A DNA stretch of 64,000 nucleotides from Alicyclobacillaceae bacterium (GTDB lineage: Bacteria; Bacillota; Bacilli; Kyrpidiales; Kyrpidiaceae), in NCBI GenBank assembly GCA_029961045.1, contig JASBVN010000014.1, forward strand, positions 1 to 64,000, in the 5' to 3' direction. This document shows positions 51,104 through 60,195 of this stretch, piece after piece; the first letter of the stretch is position 1, and each line of letters begins with the position of its first letter. The position numbers and the translations under genes are program-made. Below the pieces are notes generated by a model. That model was not told the DNA's origin, ran no database searches, and worked only from the letters and a program-made list of their open reading frames with translations.

Positions 51104-51320
51104 TGATCATAAAAATTGGTAATCGGGCCGTCGCGGGGTTAAGGAGATTGGATCTGCGCCCTTTTGCGGGTGACCAGCAGCGGGTGCGGGTTTGGCGGTC
51201 GGCAGACGGACCGGGGTCGGAGAGACGGCGAACCGAGGGCCGGTGAGTCTGCGACCGGGGCGACACCGTGGGATGGAGGAGCCTCTCGTCCCTGGCACAA
51301 GCTGGGGGGAGAGGCTTTTG
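51104..51320 (+). promoter_or_regulatory. T-box leader of leuS
   Basis: The 247-base leader between promoter and leuS contains a T-box-like element GGGGCGACACCGTG (51257-51270), then GCCTCTCGTCCCT and a terminator. In T-box leaders the strand after CGTCCCT pairs either with the T-box (antiterminator, favoured by uncharged tRNA) or in the terminator. This layout in front of an aminoacyl-tRNA synthetase gene indicates control by tRNA-Leu charging. The specifier codon was not assigned by eye. Confidence 0.75.
51281..51319 (+). terminator. Regulated terminator of the leuS T-box leader
   Basis: GCCTCTC (51281-51287) pairs with GAGAGGC (51309-51315), with further pairing of GTCCC to GGGGG inside, followed by TTTTGTG. 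It lies 32 bases upstream of the leuS start. Confidence 0.75.
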
Positions 51321-51350
51321 TGATGAGTGGCGTCAAGGAGGTCTTGGGTC

Positions 51351-53813
51351 GTGACCGAACAACAACCGTACATGCCGGCAATCATTGAGCGAAAATGGCA
51401 GGAAAAATGGGAGCGGGACGGTTTGTACCGCACTCCCGACGACGAGGGGCGGCCTCACTACTACTGTCTGGAAATGTTTCCCTATCCGTCGGGAAAATTG
51501 CACATGGGCCACGTGCGGGTTTACACCATCGGCGACGTGGTGGCCCGGGTGAAACGGATGCAGGGGTACAACGTCCTGCATCCGATGGGATGGGACGCCT
51601 TCGGCATGCCCGCCGAAAACGCCGCGATCAAAAACGGCGTCCATCCGCGCAAGTGGACTTACGAAAACATCGCCCACATGCGGGAGCAACAGAAGCGATT
51701 GGGCACGAGCTACGATTGGGAACGGGAAATCACCACCTGCTCGCCCGATTACTATAAATTTACCCAATGGATGTTTTTGCTCTTTTTCAAGCGCGGCCTG
51801 GCGTACAAGAAAAAAGCGGCGGTGAATTGGTGTCCCGATTGTGCCACCGTGCTCGCCAACGAACAGGTGGAAAACGGGCGCTGCTGGCGGTGCGGCAGCG
51901 AAGTGACCAAACGGGAACTGGAACAGTGGTTTTTGCGGATTACGGCATACGCGGACCGGTTGCTGGAGGACTTGGAACAGTTGTCGGGATGGCCGGAGCG
52001 CGTGAAGGTCATGCAGCGGAACTGGATCGGCCGCAGCACGGGGGCGGAGGTCGACTTCGCAGTCGAGGGCCGGTCTGAGCGAATCACGGTGTTTACCACC
52101 CGACCCGACACCCTTTTCGGGGTGACGTATTTGGTCCTCGCGCCCGAACATCCCCTGGTGCCCGCCTTGGCGGAACAATCGCCGCGGAAGGACGAGGTGC
52201 TGTCCTTCGTCGAGCAGGTGAAGAGGGCGAGCGAAATCGAGCGCACCGCGGCCGATGCCGAAAAGGTCGGGCTGTTTACGGGGGCGTACGCCGTGCACCC
52301 TCTGACGGGAGAGAGGGTCCCGATTTGGATTGCCAACTATGTGTTGGTCGATTACGGCACGGGGGCGGTGATGGGCGTTCCCGCCCACGACGAGCGGGAT
52401 TTTGCCTTTGCAACCAAATACCGTCTGCCGATTCGGGCGGTGATTCGGCCGCGGGATGAAGAATTGCCGACGCCTTTGACCGCGGCGTACGTGGACGACG
52501 GGATTCTGGTGAATTCCGGCCGTTGGAACGGCATGGACAACCGGGAGGCGATCCGCTCCATCACCGAGCATCTGGAGGAGATCGGCAAGGGGCGGTTTGC
52601 CGTATCGTACCGGATTCGGGACTGGCTGATTTCCCGACAGCGCTATTGGGGGGCGCCGATCCCGATCGTCTATTGCGATTCCTGCGGGACTGTTCCGGTT
52701 CCCGAAGACCAGTTGCCGGTTCTGCTGCCCGAAGACGTGTCGTTCGCGCCTGGGACCGTTTCGCCCTTGGCCACAAACGAGGAATTCGTACACACTCGCT
52801 GTCCGCAGTGCGGCGGACCCGCCCGGCGCGAAACGGACACGATGGACACGTTCATGTGTTCTTCGTGGTACTATTTCCGCTACGCCAGCCCGAAAGAGAC
52901 GACCCGTCCCTTCGATCCCGCGGCGGTGGAAAAATGGCTCCCGGTCGACGACTATATCGGGGGCATCGAACATGCGGTCCTGCATCTGTTGTATTCGCGG
53001 TTCTTCACCAAGGTGCTTTACGACGCGGGGTGGGTGTCCTTCCAGGAGCCGTTCCGGCACTTGCTGACCCAAGGCATGGTCATCAAAGAAGGGGCCAAGA
53101 TGTCCAAGTCCAAGGGGAATGTCGTATCGCCCGACGAGATCATCGACCGGTATGGGGCCGATACGGCGCGGTTGTTCATCCTGTTCGCCGCTCCGCCCGA
53201 TCGGGATTTGGAGTGGAGCGACCAGGGGGTCGAAGGCTCCCACCGGTTCCTCCACCGGCTGTGGCGGTTAGTCCAACAAAACCGGCACGTGTTTTCGGCG
53301 CCCCCGGGCGATCCAGAACGCCCCGAAGCCAAAGCGCTGCGCCGCAAGATTCACCAGACGGTCAAAAAGGTGACGGAGGACTTCGCGGAGCGGTATGCCT
53401 TTAATACGGGGATTAGCGCCGTCATGGAACTGGTCAATGCCGTGTACGCCTACCCGGAGGACGGCGATCCGGCGACAAAGGCCGAGGCGATCCGGACGGC
53501 GGTGATCCTCCTGGCGCCAGCCGCTCCCCATTTGGCGGAGGAACTCTGGGAGATGATGGGCGGACAAGGAAGCGTGCACCAGCAGCCGTGGCCGGCTTAC
53601 GACCCGGCGGAACTGGTGTCGGAAGAGGTCGAATATGCGGTGCAAGTCAACGGTCGGGTGCGGGACCGCATTGTGGTGGCCGCCGACGCCGACGAAGAGG
53701 CGGTCCGGGAAAAAGCGCTGGCGACGGAACGGGTGCGGGAATGGACTGGGGGCAAACAGGTCGTGAAAGTGATCGTGGTCCCGAACAAAGTGGTGAACAT
53801 CGTCGTAAAATGA
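51351..53813 (+). CDS. leuS: Leucyl-tRNA synthetase
   Basis: LeuS charges tRNA-Leu and edits mischarged products. The 820-residue class I enzyme has HMGH (the HIGH motif) at 51-54 in [11 protein letters not shown], a zinc-finger-like [21 protein letters not shown] insert, an editing domain near 220-410 with the threonine-rich [12 protein letters not shown], and KMSKS at 583-587. The anticodon-binding and C-terminal domains are complete. The GTG at 51351 follows AAGGAGG by nine bases. Confidence 0.97.
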   Translation: MTEQQPYMPAIIERKWQEKWERDGLYRTPDDEGRPHYYCLEMFPYPSGKLHMGHVRVYTIGDVVARVKRMQGYNVLHPMGWDAFGMPAENAAIKNGVHPRKWTYENIAHMREQQKRLGTSYDWEREITTCSPDYYKFTQWMFLLFFKRGLAYKKKAAVNWCPDCATVLANEQVENGRCWRCGSEVTKRELEQWFLRITAYADRLLEDLEQLSGWPERVKVMQRNWIGRSTGAEVDFAVEGRSERITVFTTRPDTLFGVTYLVLAPEHPLVPALAEQSPRKDEVLSFVEQVKRASEIERTAADAEKVGLFTGAYAVHPLTGERVPIWIANYVLVDYGTGAVMGVPAHDERDFAFATKYRLPIRAVIRPRDEELPTPLTAAYVDDGILVNSGRWNGMDNREAIRSITEHLEEIGKGRFAVSYRIRDWLISRQRYWGAPIPIVYCDSCGTVPVPEDQLPVLLPEDVSFAPGTVSPLATNEEFVHTRCPQCGGPARRETDTMDTFMCSSWYYFRYASPKETTRPFDPAAVEKWLPVDDYIGGIEHAVLHLLYSRFFTKVLYDAGWVSFQEPFRHLLTQGMVIKEGAKMSKSKGNVVSPDEIIDRYGADTARLFILFAAPPDRDLEWSDQGVEGSHRFLHRLWRLVQQNRHVFSAPPGDPERPEAKALRRKIHQTVKKVTEDFAERYAFNTGISAVMELVNAVYAYPEDGDPATKAEAIRTAVILLAPAAPHLAEELWEMMGGQGSVHQQPWPAYDPAELVSEEVEYAVQVNGRVRDRIVVAADADEEAVREKALATERVREWTGGKQVVKVIVVPNKVVNIVVK

Positions 53814-53863
53814 GCAAAACGCAACGGGGCCACCAACACCCGACATCCCCGGCGAAGGGAACC

Positions 53864-53904
53864 GGCAGGAGGGGCCGCTGGAGTGCGGTCCCTCCCGCCT
53901 TTGT
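53864..53904 (+). terminator. Terminator of leuS
   Basis: A 15-base arm GGCAGGAGGGGCCGC (53864-53878) pairs almost fully with GCGGTCCCTCCCGCC (53885-53899), followed by only TTTG. It lies 50 bases after the leuS stop. Confidence 0.65.
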
Positions 53905-53919
53905 GCCCCCGTCTTCAAC

Positions 53920-53949
53920 TTGACACGCGGAAAGCCGGAAAGATAGAAT
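53920..53949 (+). promoter_or_regulatory. Promoter of the pabA/trpG-trpE operon
   Basis: TTGACA (53920-53925) and TAGAAT (53944-53949) are 18 bases apart and 131 bases upstream of the amidotransferase start. The resulting leader carries a hairpin (GCACCG/CGGTGC near 53970-53996) and then the GAG repeats. Confidence 0.65.
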
Positions 53950-54027
53950 GGGGGCATCCCGGGGGATCCGGCACCGGATGAGACCAGAGTCGGTGCAGGG
54001 AAGACGGGTGTGCCGATCGCCCTTGCG

Positions 54028-54071
54028 GAGGAGAGGAGCCGAGACGAGTAGAGACGAGAAGAGAAGAGGAG
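54028..54071 (+). promoter_or_regulatory. TRAP-like binding site overlapping the ribosome site of the amidotransferase gene
   Basis: Eight GAGNN units run in exact 5-base register from 54031 to 54070, preceded by GAG at 54028 and followed by an overlapping GAG at 54069. Nine to eleven (G/U)AG triplets spaced by two or three bases are the known target of TRAP (MtrB), which in Bacillus subtilis represses translation of trpG/pabA by covering its Shine-Dalgarno when tryptophan is plentiful. Here the last repeats form the GAGGAGGG ribosome site nine bases before the ATG, the same arrangement. The TRAP gene itself is not in the window. Confidence 0.75.
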
Positions 54072-54079
54072 GGTCTCCC

Positions 54080-54688
54080 ATGGTGTTGATGATCGACAAC
54101 TATGATTCTTTTACGTACAATTTAGTTCAATTTATTGAAAGTATGGGAATTCCTGTAAGAGTGGTGCGGAACGATCAGATCGGAGTCGAAGAGATCGATC
54201 CCGAGGAGTACAGCCACCTCGTGATTTCTCCGGGTCCCGGCACGCCGGACCAAGCCGGCATTTCCAAGGCGGCCGTCGAGAGGCTGGCCGGCCGGATTCC
54301 CATTTTGGGCGTGTGTCTGGGACATCAGGCGATCGCGGAAGTGTTCGGCGCCAAGGTGGTACACGCCCGGCGGTTGATGCACGGAAAAACCTCCTTGATC
54401 CACCACGACGGAGGTCCTCCGTTTTCACGCCTTTCCAACCCCTTTCGGGCCACGCGGTATCATTCTTTGATCGTCGATCCCCTCTCCGTTCCTCCGGAAC
54501 TCGAAGTTTGCGCATGGACGGAAGAAGACGAGATCATGGCGATTCGCCACCGGGCACTGCCGGTGATCGGAGTCCAGTTCCACCCGGAGTCGGTGATGAC
54601 CGAAGGCGGGATGGAGTTGATCGCCGAGTTTCTCGGCGTGGAGGTACCCGCCGGTGTGCAGCCCCTTTTTGCGGGGGTGGATGGATGA
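54080..54688 (+). CDS. pabA: Glutamine amidotransferase of anthranilate/aminodeoxychorismate synthase
   Basis: This subunit releases ammonia from glutamine for its chorismate-binding partner; in bacilli one protein often serves both tryptophan and folate synthesis. The 202-residue protein has IDNYDSFTYNLVQ at its start, the oxyanion SPGPGTPDQAG, the nucleophile in GVCLGHQAI and the catalytic His/Glu in VIGVQFHPESVMT. The upstream GAG-repeat site suggests tryptophan control. Its stop overlaps the next start (ATGATG). Whether it should be called trpG or pabA cannot be decided here. Confidence 0.92.
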   Translation: MVLMIDNYDSFTYNLVQFIESMGIPVRVVRNDQIGVEEIDPEEYSHLVISPGPGTPDQAGISKAAVERLAGRIPILGVCLGHQAIAEVFGAKVVHARRLMHGKTSLIHHDGGPPFSRLSNPFRATRYHSLIVDPLSVPPELEVCAWTEEDEIMAIRHRALPVIGVQFHPESVMTEGGMELIAEFLGVEVPAGVQPLFAGVDG

Positions 54689-56157
54689 TGTATACGGCTT
54701 CTCGCTTCCGGATTCCCGTGACCACCGAGCGCCGTTCGATCGAGTGGAGCCCGGCTCGCGGCGACGCGTTTTCCGTATTCCGGCTCCTCGGGCAGCGATT
54801 GGGCATGGAGCGGGTGTTTTTGCTCGATTCGGTGACCGATCCCCGGGTGAAACACCGGTTGGCCATCGTGGCGGCGGATCCGGTGCTGGAGGTTCGGTTC
54901 AAGGGAGACGGCTTGCGGATCTCCGGGGAAGAGGATCTCGTCCGGACTGTGCGCGGGCGGCTGGAAGAGCGGTCTCTTTTGAAACATGCCCGGATGGCGG
55001 GACCGGTTTCCGAGGTTCTGGGGGAAATTTCTGCGGCCTTTGAGACGGACTCGGAGTTGCCCCCCTTTGGAGGCGGTTTTATCGGATATGTCGGCTACGA
55101 CGCCGTCCGCTATTTTGAGCGCATCCCCCACACCACTCGGGACGATCGAGGGTTGGACGACATGCGCTTCCAAATCCACCGGTGGGTTCTCCACATCGAG
55201 GACGGAAGATTGAACGTGTTCGCCCACGGGTTCGGGGACCGGGATCCGGAAGCGGAACGTGTCGTCAAGTGGCTGACGGACGGGCCGTTGCCCGCCCCGA
55301 TGAGCGGCGGGACGTCGCCGGCCTTGCACGTGATGGAGGATGTAGGGCAGGAGGAATTTGTGCGCCGGGTGCGGCGGGCGAAGGAGTACATCCGGGATGG
55401 GGATATTTTTCAAGTCGTCTTATCCAAGCGGATGCGGGTCCGGAGCGGGGCCGATCCGCTGTGGGTTTATGACCGGCTGCGGGGGCTCAATCCCTCCCCT
55501 TATATGTTTTACGTCGACTACGGCGATGTTCGGCTGTTCGGCGCAAGTCCCGAGGCCCAGCTCCGGGTGGAAGGCGGGACGGCCCACATGCGGCCGATTG
55601 CCGGCACATCCAAAGGGAAAGGGAGGAGCCGGGAAGAAAACCTCCGCCTCGTCGAAGCGTTGAAGAACGACGAAAAGGAACGGGCGGAACATCTGATGTT
55701 GGTGGATTTGTGCCGCAACGATCTGGGGAGGATTTGCCGGGCCGGGACCGTGAAGGTCGACCAATTGATGGTGATCGAAGAATATTCCCACGTGTTTCAC
55801 CTCGTTTCCCATGTGCGGGGGGAATTGCGGGAGAACGTCAAGCCTCTGGAGGCGGTTTTGGCCACCTTTCCGGCCGGTACCCTCAGCGGGGCGCCGAAGG
55901 TCCGGGCCATGGAAATCATCGACGAGTTGGAGGAGTTCGACCGGGGGCCTTACGGCGGGGCGGTGGGTTGTATCGACTGGAAAGGACAGATCAACTTGGC
56001 CATCATGATCCGGACGGTGGTCCACCAGGGAGAGACTTTCTACCTCCAGGCGGGAGCCGGGATCGTCGCCGACTCCGATCCGGAAATGGAATGGCTGGAA
56101 TGCGGGCATAAATTGGCCGCCCTCCGGAGCGCCCTGTTTCCCGGGGACCCGCTGTGA
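54685..56157 (+). CDS. trpE: Anthranilate synthase component I / aminodeoxychorismate synthase family
   Basis: This chorismate-utilising enzyme has 490 residues. The N-terminal domain has FLLDSVTDPR where TrpE proteins carry the tryptophan-sensing LLES element. The C-terminal catalytic domain shows RPIAGTSKGKGRSREEN, DEKERAEHLMLVDLCRNDLGR, FPAGTLSGAPKVRAMEIID and YLQAGAGIVADSDPE. Length and these motifs suit TrpE, but PabB remains possible because no other trp gene follows. It is translationally coupled to the amidotransferase. Confidence 0.82.
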   Translation: MMYTASRFRIPVTTERRSIEWSPARGDAFSVFRLLGQRLGMERVFLLDSVTDPRVKHRLAIVAADPVLEVRFKGDGLRISGEEDLVRTVRGRLEERSLLKHARMAGPVSEVLGEISAAFETDSELPPFGGGFIGYVGYDAVRYFERIPHTTRDDRGLDDMRFQIHRWVLHIEDGRLNVFAHGFGDRDPEAERVVKWLTDGPLPAPMSGGTSPALHVMEDVGQEEFVRRVRRAKEYIRDGDIFQVVLSKRMRVRSGADPLWVYDRLRGLNPSPYMFYVDYGDVRLFGASPEAQLRVEGGTAHMRPIAGTSKGKGRSREENLRLVEALKNDEKERAEHLMLVDLCRNDLGRICRAGTVKVDQLMVIEEYSHVFHLVSHVRGELRENVKPLEAVLATFPAGTLSGAPKVRAMEIIDELEEFDRGPYGGAVGCIDWKGQINLAIMIRTVVHQGETFYLQAGAGIVADSDPEMEWLECGHKLAALRSALFPGDPL

Positions 56158-56261
56158 TAGGATAAGGGCGGGAGACGGAAGAGGCACCGGGGCCCAAAGG
56201 GTCCCGATAGGTTGGACGGGCCCGGGCGACGGTGGGGATCGGCGGGAGGGACCGCAAGTTG

Positions 56262-57677
56262 ATGGATCGATGGAGATTTCGAGTGGCCGTATGGACGGGG
56301 CGCATCTTGTCCCGGTTGTTGCGGGGGCTGGGGAGGAAGGCGACCACGCTGCCCGGCGTGGTGGCTCTCCGCCTCGATCCCCGTTTTTTTTCCTCCGTAG
56401 GGCGGCGGTTCCGGGGGCGCGTCGTGCTGATCACCGGGACAAACGGCAAGACGACCACCAACAATTTGCTCAGCGAGTGGCTTGGGAGGGACGGGTGGTC
56501 GGTGATCAGCAACCGCCTCGGGGCGAATCTCGCTCAGGGGCTCGCCTCCGCAGTGGTGGAGCAACTATCGTTTCGCCGCCGGCCCAAAGAAGCGGCGGTG
56601 TTCGAAGTGGATGAAGCCACCGTGGCAAAGGTGGTGGAGGAGCTGAAACCGAAGGTCGTCGTCGTGACCAATTTTTTCCGGGATCAGATGGACCGGTACG
56701 GCGAACTGGATCGGGTGGTCGAACTCGTGGCGGAGGGATTGAAAAAATTGCCTGAAGACGGGATTTGCGTCGTCAACGGCGATGATCCGTTGGCCCATTC
56801 GGCGGTTCCGGAAAATTGTGCTGTGCGATTTTTTGGAGTGGACGATCCGTCCCGGCTCCAGCCCTCTTGCCGCGAGGTCCGGGACGGCAAGTTTTGCCGG
56901 TTCTGTGGTCATGCCTTGGCATACGAAGGATTTTTCTACGGCCAGATCGGGGTGTGGTCGTGTCCCGGTTGCAACCGGAGTCGCCCCCGCCCCTCCATTG
57001 CGGCCCGCCGTTTGACCGAAGCGGGAGAGGGGCTCGACTTTGAGGTGGAGGGATGGAAAGCCCGTCTGGATTCACCGGGGCTGTACAACGTCTACAACGT
57101 TCTCGCCGCTTACGGGGCGGCAGAAGCGCTCGGGGTATCACGGGACGTCCTGGGCCCTGCGCTCCGGAGGATCCGCACGGGGCTGGGGCGGGTGGAACGG
57201 TTCACCTTAGGCGGGAGGCCGCTGACCCTCGCCCTCGTGAAAAATCCGGCGGGCTTTAATGAACAATTGAAGGTGCTCCGGAGCACGCCGGGCGTATCCG
57301 ACGTGGTGTTGGTCCTGAACGATCTGTATGCCGACGGGACCGATGTATCGTGGATTTGGGACGTGGAAATGGAGCAACTGGCCGGTGTGCCCTTCGAACG
57401 GATCTGGTGCGCCGGGACCCGGGCTGAAGATATGGCGGTACGGGTGAGGTACGCCGAATGGTCCGGAGAGTTGCGGGTGATCCGCGAGCCCCGGGACGCC
57501 GTGGAATTCGCCGCGGCTGAGAAAGGCGGCGCAACGGCGGGCCGGATCTTCGTGCTGACCACGTATACCTCGCTGTATCCGTTGCGCGATTGGATTCTCG
57601 AACGCGGAGGAGTGGAAGACCGTGGCGACGGCGGTGACGATCGGCCATTTGTATCCCGATCTACTGGATCTGTATAG
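56262..57677 (+). CDS. murT: Lipid II isoglutaminyl synthase, Mur ligase subunit MurT
   Basis: MurT with GatD amidates the D-glutamate of lipid II to isoglutamine. The 471-residue protein has the Mur-ligase P-loop ITGTNGKTTTNNLL, FEVDEATVAKV, the NFFRDQMDRYGE segment, a zinc-ribbon insert typical of MurT (CRFCGHAL and CPGCNRS) and the C-terminal DUF1727 domain (LVKNPAGFNEQLK, VLNDLYADGTDVSWIWD). The ATG follows a TTG that has slightly better ribosome-site spacing, so the start may be one codon earlier. It overlaps gatD by 56 bases. Confidence 0.92.
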   Translation: MDRWRFRVAVWTGRILSRLLRGLGRKATTLPGVVALRLDPRFFSSVGRRFRGRVVLITGTNGKTTTNNLLSEWLGRDGWSVISNRLGANLAQGLASAVVEQLSFRRRPKEAAVFEVDEATVAKVVEELKPKVVVVTNFFRDQMDRYGELDRVVELVAEGLKKLPEDGICVVNGDDPLAHSAVPENCAVRFFGVDDPSRLQPSCREVRDGKFCRFCGHALAYEGFFYGQIGVWSCPGCNRSRPRPSIAARRLTEAGEGLDFEVEGWKARLDSPGLYNVYNVLAAYGAAEALGVSRDVLGPALRRIRTGLGRVERFTLGGRPLTLALVKNPAGFNEQLKVLRSTPGVSDVVLVLNDLYADGTDVSWIWDVEMEQLAGVPFERIWCAGTRAEDMAVRVRYAEWSGELRVIREPRDAVEFAAAEKGGATAGRIFVLTTYTSLYPLRDWILERGGVEDRGDGGDDRPFVSRSTGSV

Positions 57678-58404
57678 CGACCGGGGCAACGTCATGATCC
57701 TGGAGAAACGCGCGCGGTGGCGGGGGATGGACGTCGAGGTGCGGCGGATCGGGGTCGGCGACGGCGCCGAATTGGCCGGATGCGATCTCCTGGTGATGGG
57801 CGGGGGTATGGATCGGGAACAGAATCTGGTGGCCCGCGATCTGCTGGACCGGCGCCGGGAATTCGAACGGGCGGTGGATGAGGGAACCGTCGTGCTGGCG
57901 ATTTGTGGGGGTTACCAATTACTCGGCGAGTATTTTGAGACCGGTCGGGGTGAAAAAATCCCGGGAATCGGGCTGTTGGATCTTTACACCGTGGCCGGCG
58001 AGAGCCGGATGGTCGGCAATGTGGCGGCCGTGTGCCGGATGGACGGCCGGGAAGAAACGATTTTCGGGTATGAGAACCATTCCGGCCGGACCTTCTTGCG
58101 CCCCGGAACGGAACCGTGGATGCGGGTGGTTCAAGGGTTCGGGAACAACGGGGAAGACCGCGGGGAAGGCGCCCGGAAGGGCAGGGTGTTCGGCACCTAT
58201 CTTCACGGTCCGCTGTTGGCCAAAAACCCCGGCCTCGCCGATTGGCTATTGCGGCTGGCCCTGGAACGGCGGGGATTTACCGGAGAGTTGCCCCCGCTAA
58301 ACGATCGGTGGGAAGAAGCCGCCCGCAAGAACTTGGAACAGCGGCTGATCCGGTTGAAGGGGATGGAGTCCCCCCATGTCGGGAGCGGGAGTACCGGCGA
58401 GTGA
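57622..58404 (+). CDS. gatD: Lipid II isoglutaminyl synthase, glutaminase subunit GatD
   Basis: GatD is a class I glutamine amidotransferase-like (CobB/CobQ type) protein that supplies ammonia to MurT. The 260-residue protein starts VTIGHLYPDLLDLYSDRGN, has the nucleophile in AICGGYQLLG, the GYENHSGRT block near residue 150 and the catalytic histidine in GTYLHGPLLAKNP. The GTG follows GGAGGAGTGG. The long overlap with murT indicates strict coupling of the two subunits. Confidence 0.92.
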   Translation: MATAVTIGHLYPDLLDLYSDRGNVMILEKRARWRGMDVEVRRIGVGDGAELAGCDLLVMGGGMDREQNLVARDLLDRRREFERAVDEGTVVLAICGGYQLLGEYFETGRGEKIPGIGLLDLYTVAGESRMVGNVAAVCRMDGREETIFGYENHSGRTFLRPGTEPWMRVVQGFGNNGEDRGEGARKGRVFGTYLHGPLLAKNPGLADWLLRLALERRGFTGELPPLNDRWEEAARKNLEQRLIRLKGMESPHVGSGSTGE

Positions 58405-58442
58405 CAGGAAAGACTTGACACGTCCCGGTACAGTTTTGGATG

Positions 58443-58471
58443 TTGTTGCCGATTCCGAATTGTGCTATCCT
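58443..58471 (+). promoter_or_regulatory. Candidate promoter of the hydrogenase operon
   Basis: TTGTTG is followed after 17 bases by TATCCT, which has an extended TGn element (TGCTATCCT), about 130 bases upstream of the first gene. A TTGACA further upstream has no matching -10. Confidence 0.35.
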
Positions 58472-58602
58472 GAGCTTAAAATAAGAGGTTGTATGACTCC
58501 ATTGAAATTTTGGTAAAGCGGAGGTGAATGGCCGGGCGATCGGGGCCGTGCCGGAGGGGGACTCCCGGGGTCCGACTCGGAGATCAAAAAGGAGGGATGG
58601 CC

Positions 58603-59130
58603 ATGGCGAGTATTGATCAAGGGGCGGCCGTTGACGCGTTTCCCGACGAGGTGTTGATGGAACGGCTGTCGGATCCGCACACGATCCAGCAATTGGTTCG
58701 CCTTCTCGACAAGTTGGACCAAGTGGTGTTCCTGTTCGAGATGGTGGAAGGATTTTTGCGCCGCGGGCCGGAGATCGCCGATTCGATCAACGATATGGTG
58801 GTCATGTTGCGGCAAAATTTGGGCGGTTCGGAGCGGAGCGCCCGTTGGGAGAATTTGTTCAATGCCGCGCGCCGCATCCAGGAGTTTCTCGATTCGCCCC
58901 AAGTGCAATCTTTGTTCCGGTCCGACGTGCTCGACGTCCGTTCCGTTCGGGTGGTGGGGAAGCTGGCTCGCGCGATGATCCAAGCCTCCGAGGACGTTTC
59001 CCGTGCTGAACCCAAGCGGATCGGGTTGATCGGGATGATGCGCGCGCTGGGAGATCCCGATGTGCAGCCGGCGCTGAACTTTATGCTCAATTTCGCCAGA
59101 CGCCTGTCCCGGGAGCTTCAAGATGCATGA
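58603..59130 (+). CDS. DUF1641 protein of the hydrogenase operon
   Basis: This 175-residue helical protein belongs to the DUF1641 family, small proteins found with formate dehydrogenases, sulfide:quinone oxidoreductases and hydrogenases; function unproven. Typical stretches are QLVRLLDKLDQVVFLFEMVEGFLRRGPE and, at the C-terminus, PKRIGLIGMMRALGDPDVQPALNFMLNFARRL. AAAAAGGAGGG precedes the ATG. Its end overlaps hypA by 8 bases, placing it first in the hydrogenase operon. Confidence 0.83.
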   Translation: MASIDQGAAVDAFPDEVLMERLSDPHTIQQLVRLLDKLDQVVFLFEMVEGFLRRGPEIADSINDMVVMLRQNLGGSERSARWENLFNAARRIQEFLDSPQVQSLFRSDVLDVRSVRVVGKLARAMIQASEDVSRAEPKRIGLIGMMRALGDPDVQPALNFMLNFARRLSRELQDA

Positions 59131-59539
59131 ACTGTCCATCGCCCACAGCCTGGTGGAGCTGGCGGCGGAGGAAGCCGAACGCCTGGGCTTACGCCGAGTG
59201 CGGGCCCTTTATTTAAAACTGGGCGTCCTTTCGGGGGTCGTCAAAGAAGCGCTGCAATTTTCCTTCGATATTGTGACCGAAGGGACTTCCTTGGAAGGGG
59301 CCGACTTGGTGATCGAGGACGTTCCGGTGGTCGTGTACTGCCCCCGTTGCCAGGAGGCGCGCACGTTGCCCGAGCCGATGCCCATGCGATGCCCCGTCTG
59401 CGGAACGCGGACGGCAGACGTGCGGCAGGGGCGCGAAATGGAGCTTTATGCACTGGAGGGCGATGAAGGAGATGGAAAGGATGCCCCGGATCGTCGAGAT
59501 CAGACAGAACGTTCTCAAAAAGAACGACTATTTGGCTAG
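59123..59539 (+). CDS. hypA: Hydrogenase nickel metallochaperone HypA
   Basis: HypA delivers nickel to the hydrogenase large subunit with HypB. The 138-residue protein begins MHELSIA, with the His2 nickel ligand, and has the zinc site VYCPRCQE ... RCPVCGTRT (two CxxC). The C-terminus runs about 25 residues past the usual end with a very polar GDEGDGKDAPDRRDQ tail that overlaps hypB in another frame; this may simply reflect the absence of an earlier stop. Confidence 0.93.
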   Translation: MHELSIAHSLVELAAEEAERLGLRRVRALYLKLGVLSGVVKEALQFSFDIVTEGTSLEGADLVIEDVPVVVYCPRCQEARTLPEPMPMRCPVCGTRTADVRQGREMELYALEGDEGDGKDAPDRRDQTERSQKERLFG

Positions 59540-60158
59540 GGAATTGCGCGAGCGCTTTCGCGAGGCGGGCGTGTATGTGGTGAACCTGGTTTCGAGCCCC
59601 GGGACGGGGAAGACGAGTTTGTTGAGGGAGACGCTCCTCCGCCTCGGCGAACGTTACCGCGTGGCGGCGCTGGTCGGGGATTTGGCCACGGAAAACGATG
59701 CCCTGCGCTTGCGGGAAAGCGGTGCCGACGTGCGCCAAATCACGACGGGCACCGTTTGCCATCTCGAGGCGGAGATGATCGGCAGGGCGTTGGAAGGGTG
59801 GAATCTGGCCGCACTCGATTTCCTGTTCATTGAAAACGTCGGCAACCTGGTTTGCCCGGCGAGTTACGATTTGGGGGAAAATCAGCGGGTGGTCCTCTTT
59901 TCCGTGACGGAGGGCGAAGATAAGCCGTTGAAATATCCCACCATCGTCAACAGCGCCGATGTCGCCGTTCTGACGAAAATCGATTTGGCTGAAGCCGTCG
60001 AATTTCAGCGGGACCGCTTCTATGAAGGGCTGCAGGAGGTCAGGCCAGGACTGCCGGTTCTGGAAGTCTCCGTGCGAACGGGGGAGGGGTTACCGGCTTG
60101 GCTTTCGCATTTAGAGGCCGGCCGGCGGGCGTTGCCGGAAACGGCGAGTTCGCGTTAG
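59481..60158 (+). CDS. hypB: Hydrogenase nickel incorporation GTPase HypB
   Basis: HypB is a SIMIBI-class GTPase that helps load nickel into [NiFe] hydrogenase. The 225-residue protein has the P-loop SSPGTGKTSLL, GDLATENDALRL, the metal-site Cys-His in TGTVCHLEAEM, ENVGNLVCPASYDLGE and the G4 motif TKIDL. The N-terminal His-rich nickel store of some HypB proteins is missing. ATGs at 59448, 59463 and 59472 are in frame; 59481 was chosen because AAGGAG lies nine bases upstream and the protein then begins like other HypBs. Confidence 0.93.
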   Translation: MPRIVEIRQNVLKKNDYLARELRERFREAGVYVVNLVSSPGTGKTSLLRETLLRLGERYRVAALVGDLATENDALRLRESGADVRQITTGTVCHLEAEMIGRALEGWNLAALDFLFIENVGNLVCPASYDLGENQRVVLFSVTEGEDKPLKYPTIVNSADVAVLTKIDLAEAVEFQRDRFYEGLQEVRPGLPVLEVSVRTGEGLPAWLSHLEAGRRALPETASSR

Positions 60159-60195
60159 GGCGCACATAGAGAAATTTGCCTGGAGGTGATGGGTG

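Noticed and set aside
53970-53996. Small hairpin in the leader of the amidotransferase gene as a second attenuator
   Set aside because: Only six pairs with a large loop and no T-run; it does not form an evident terminator or antiterminator.
58410-58460. Sigma-54 promoter before the hydrogenase operon (TTGGATGTTGTTGCC)
   Set aside because: The spacing between the GG and GC elements is two bases too short and the -24 box lacks the conserved GCAC.
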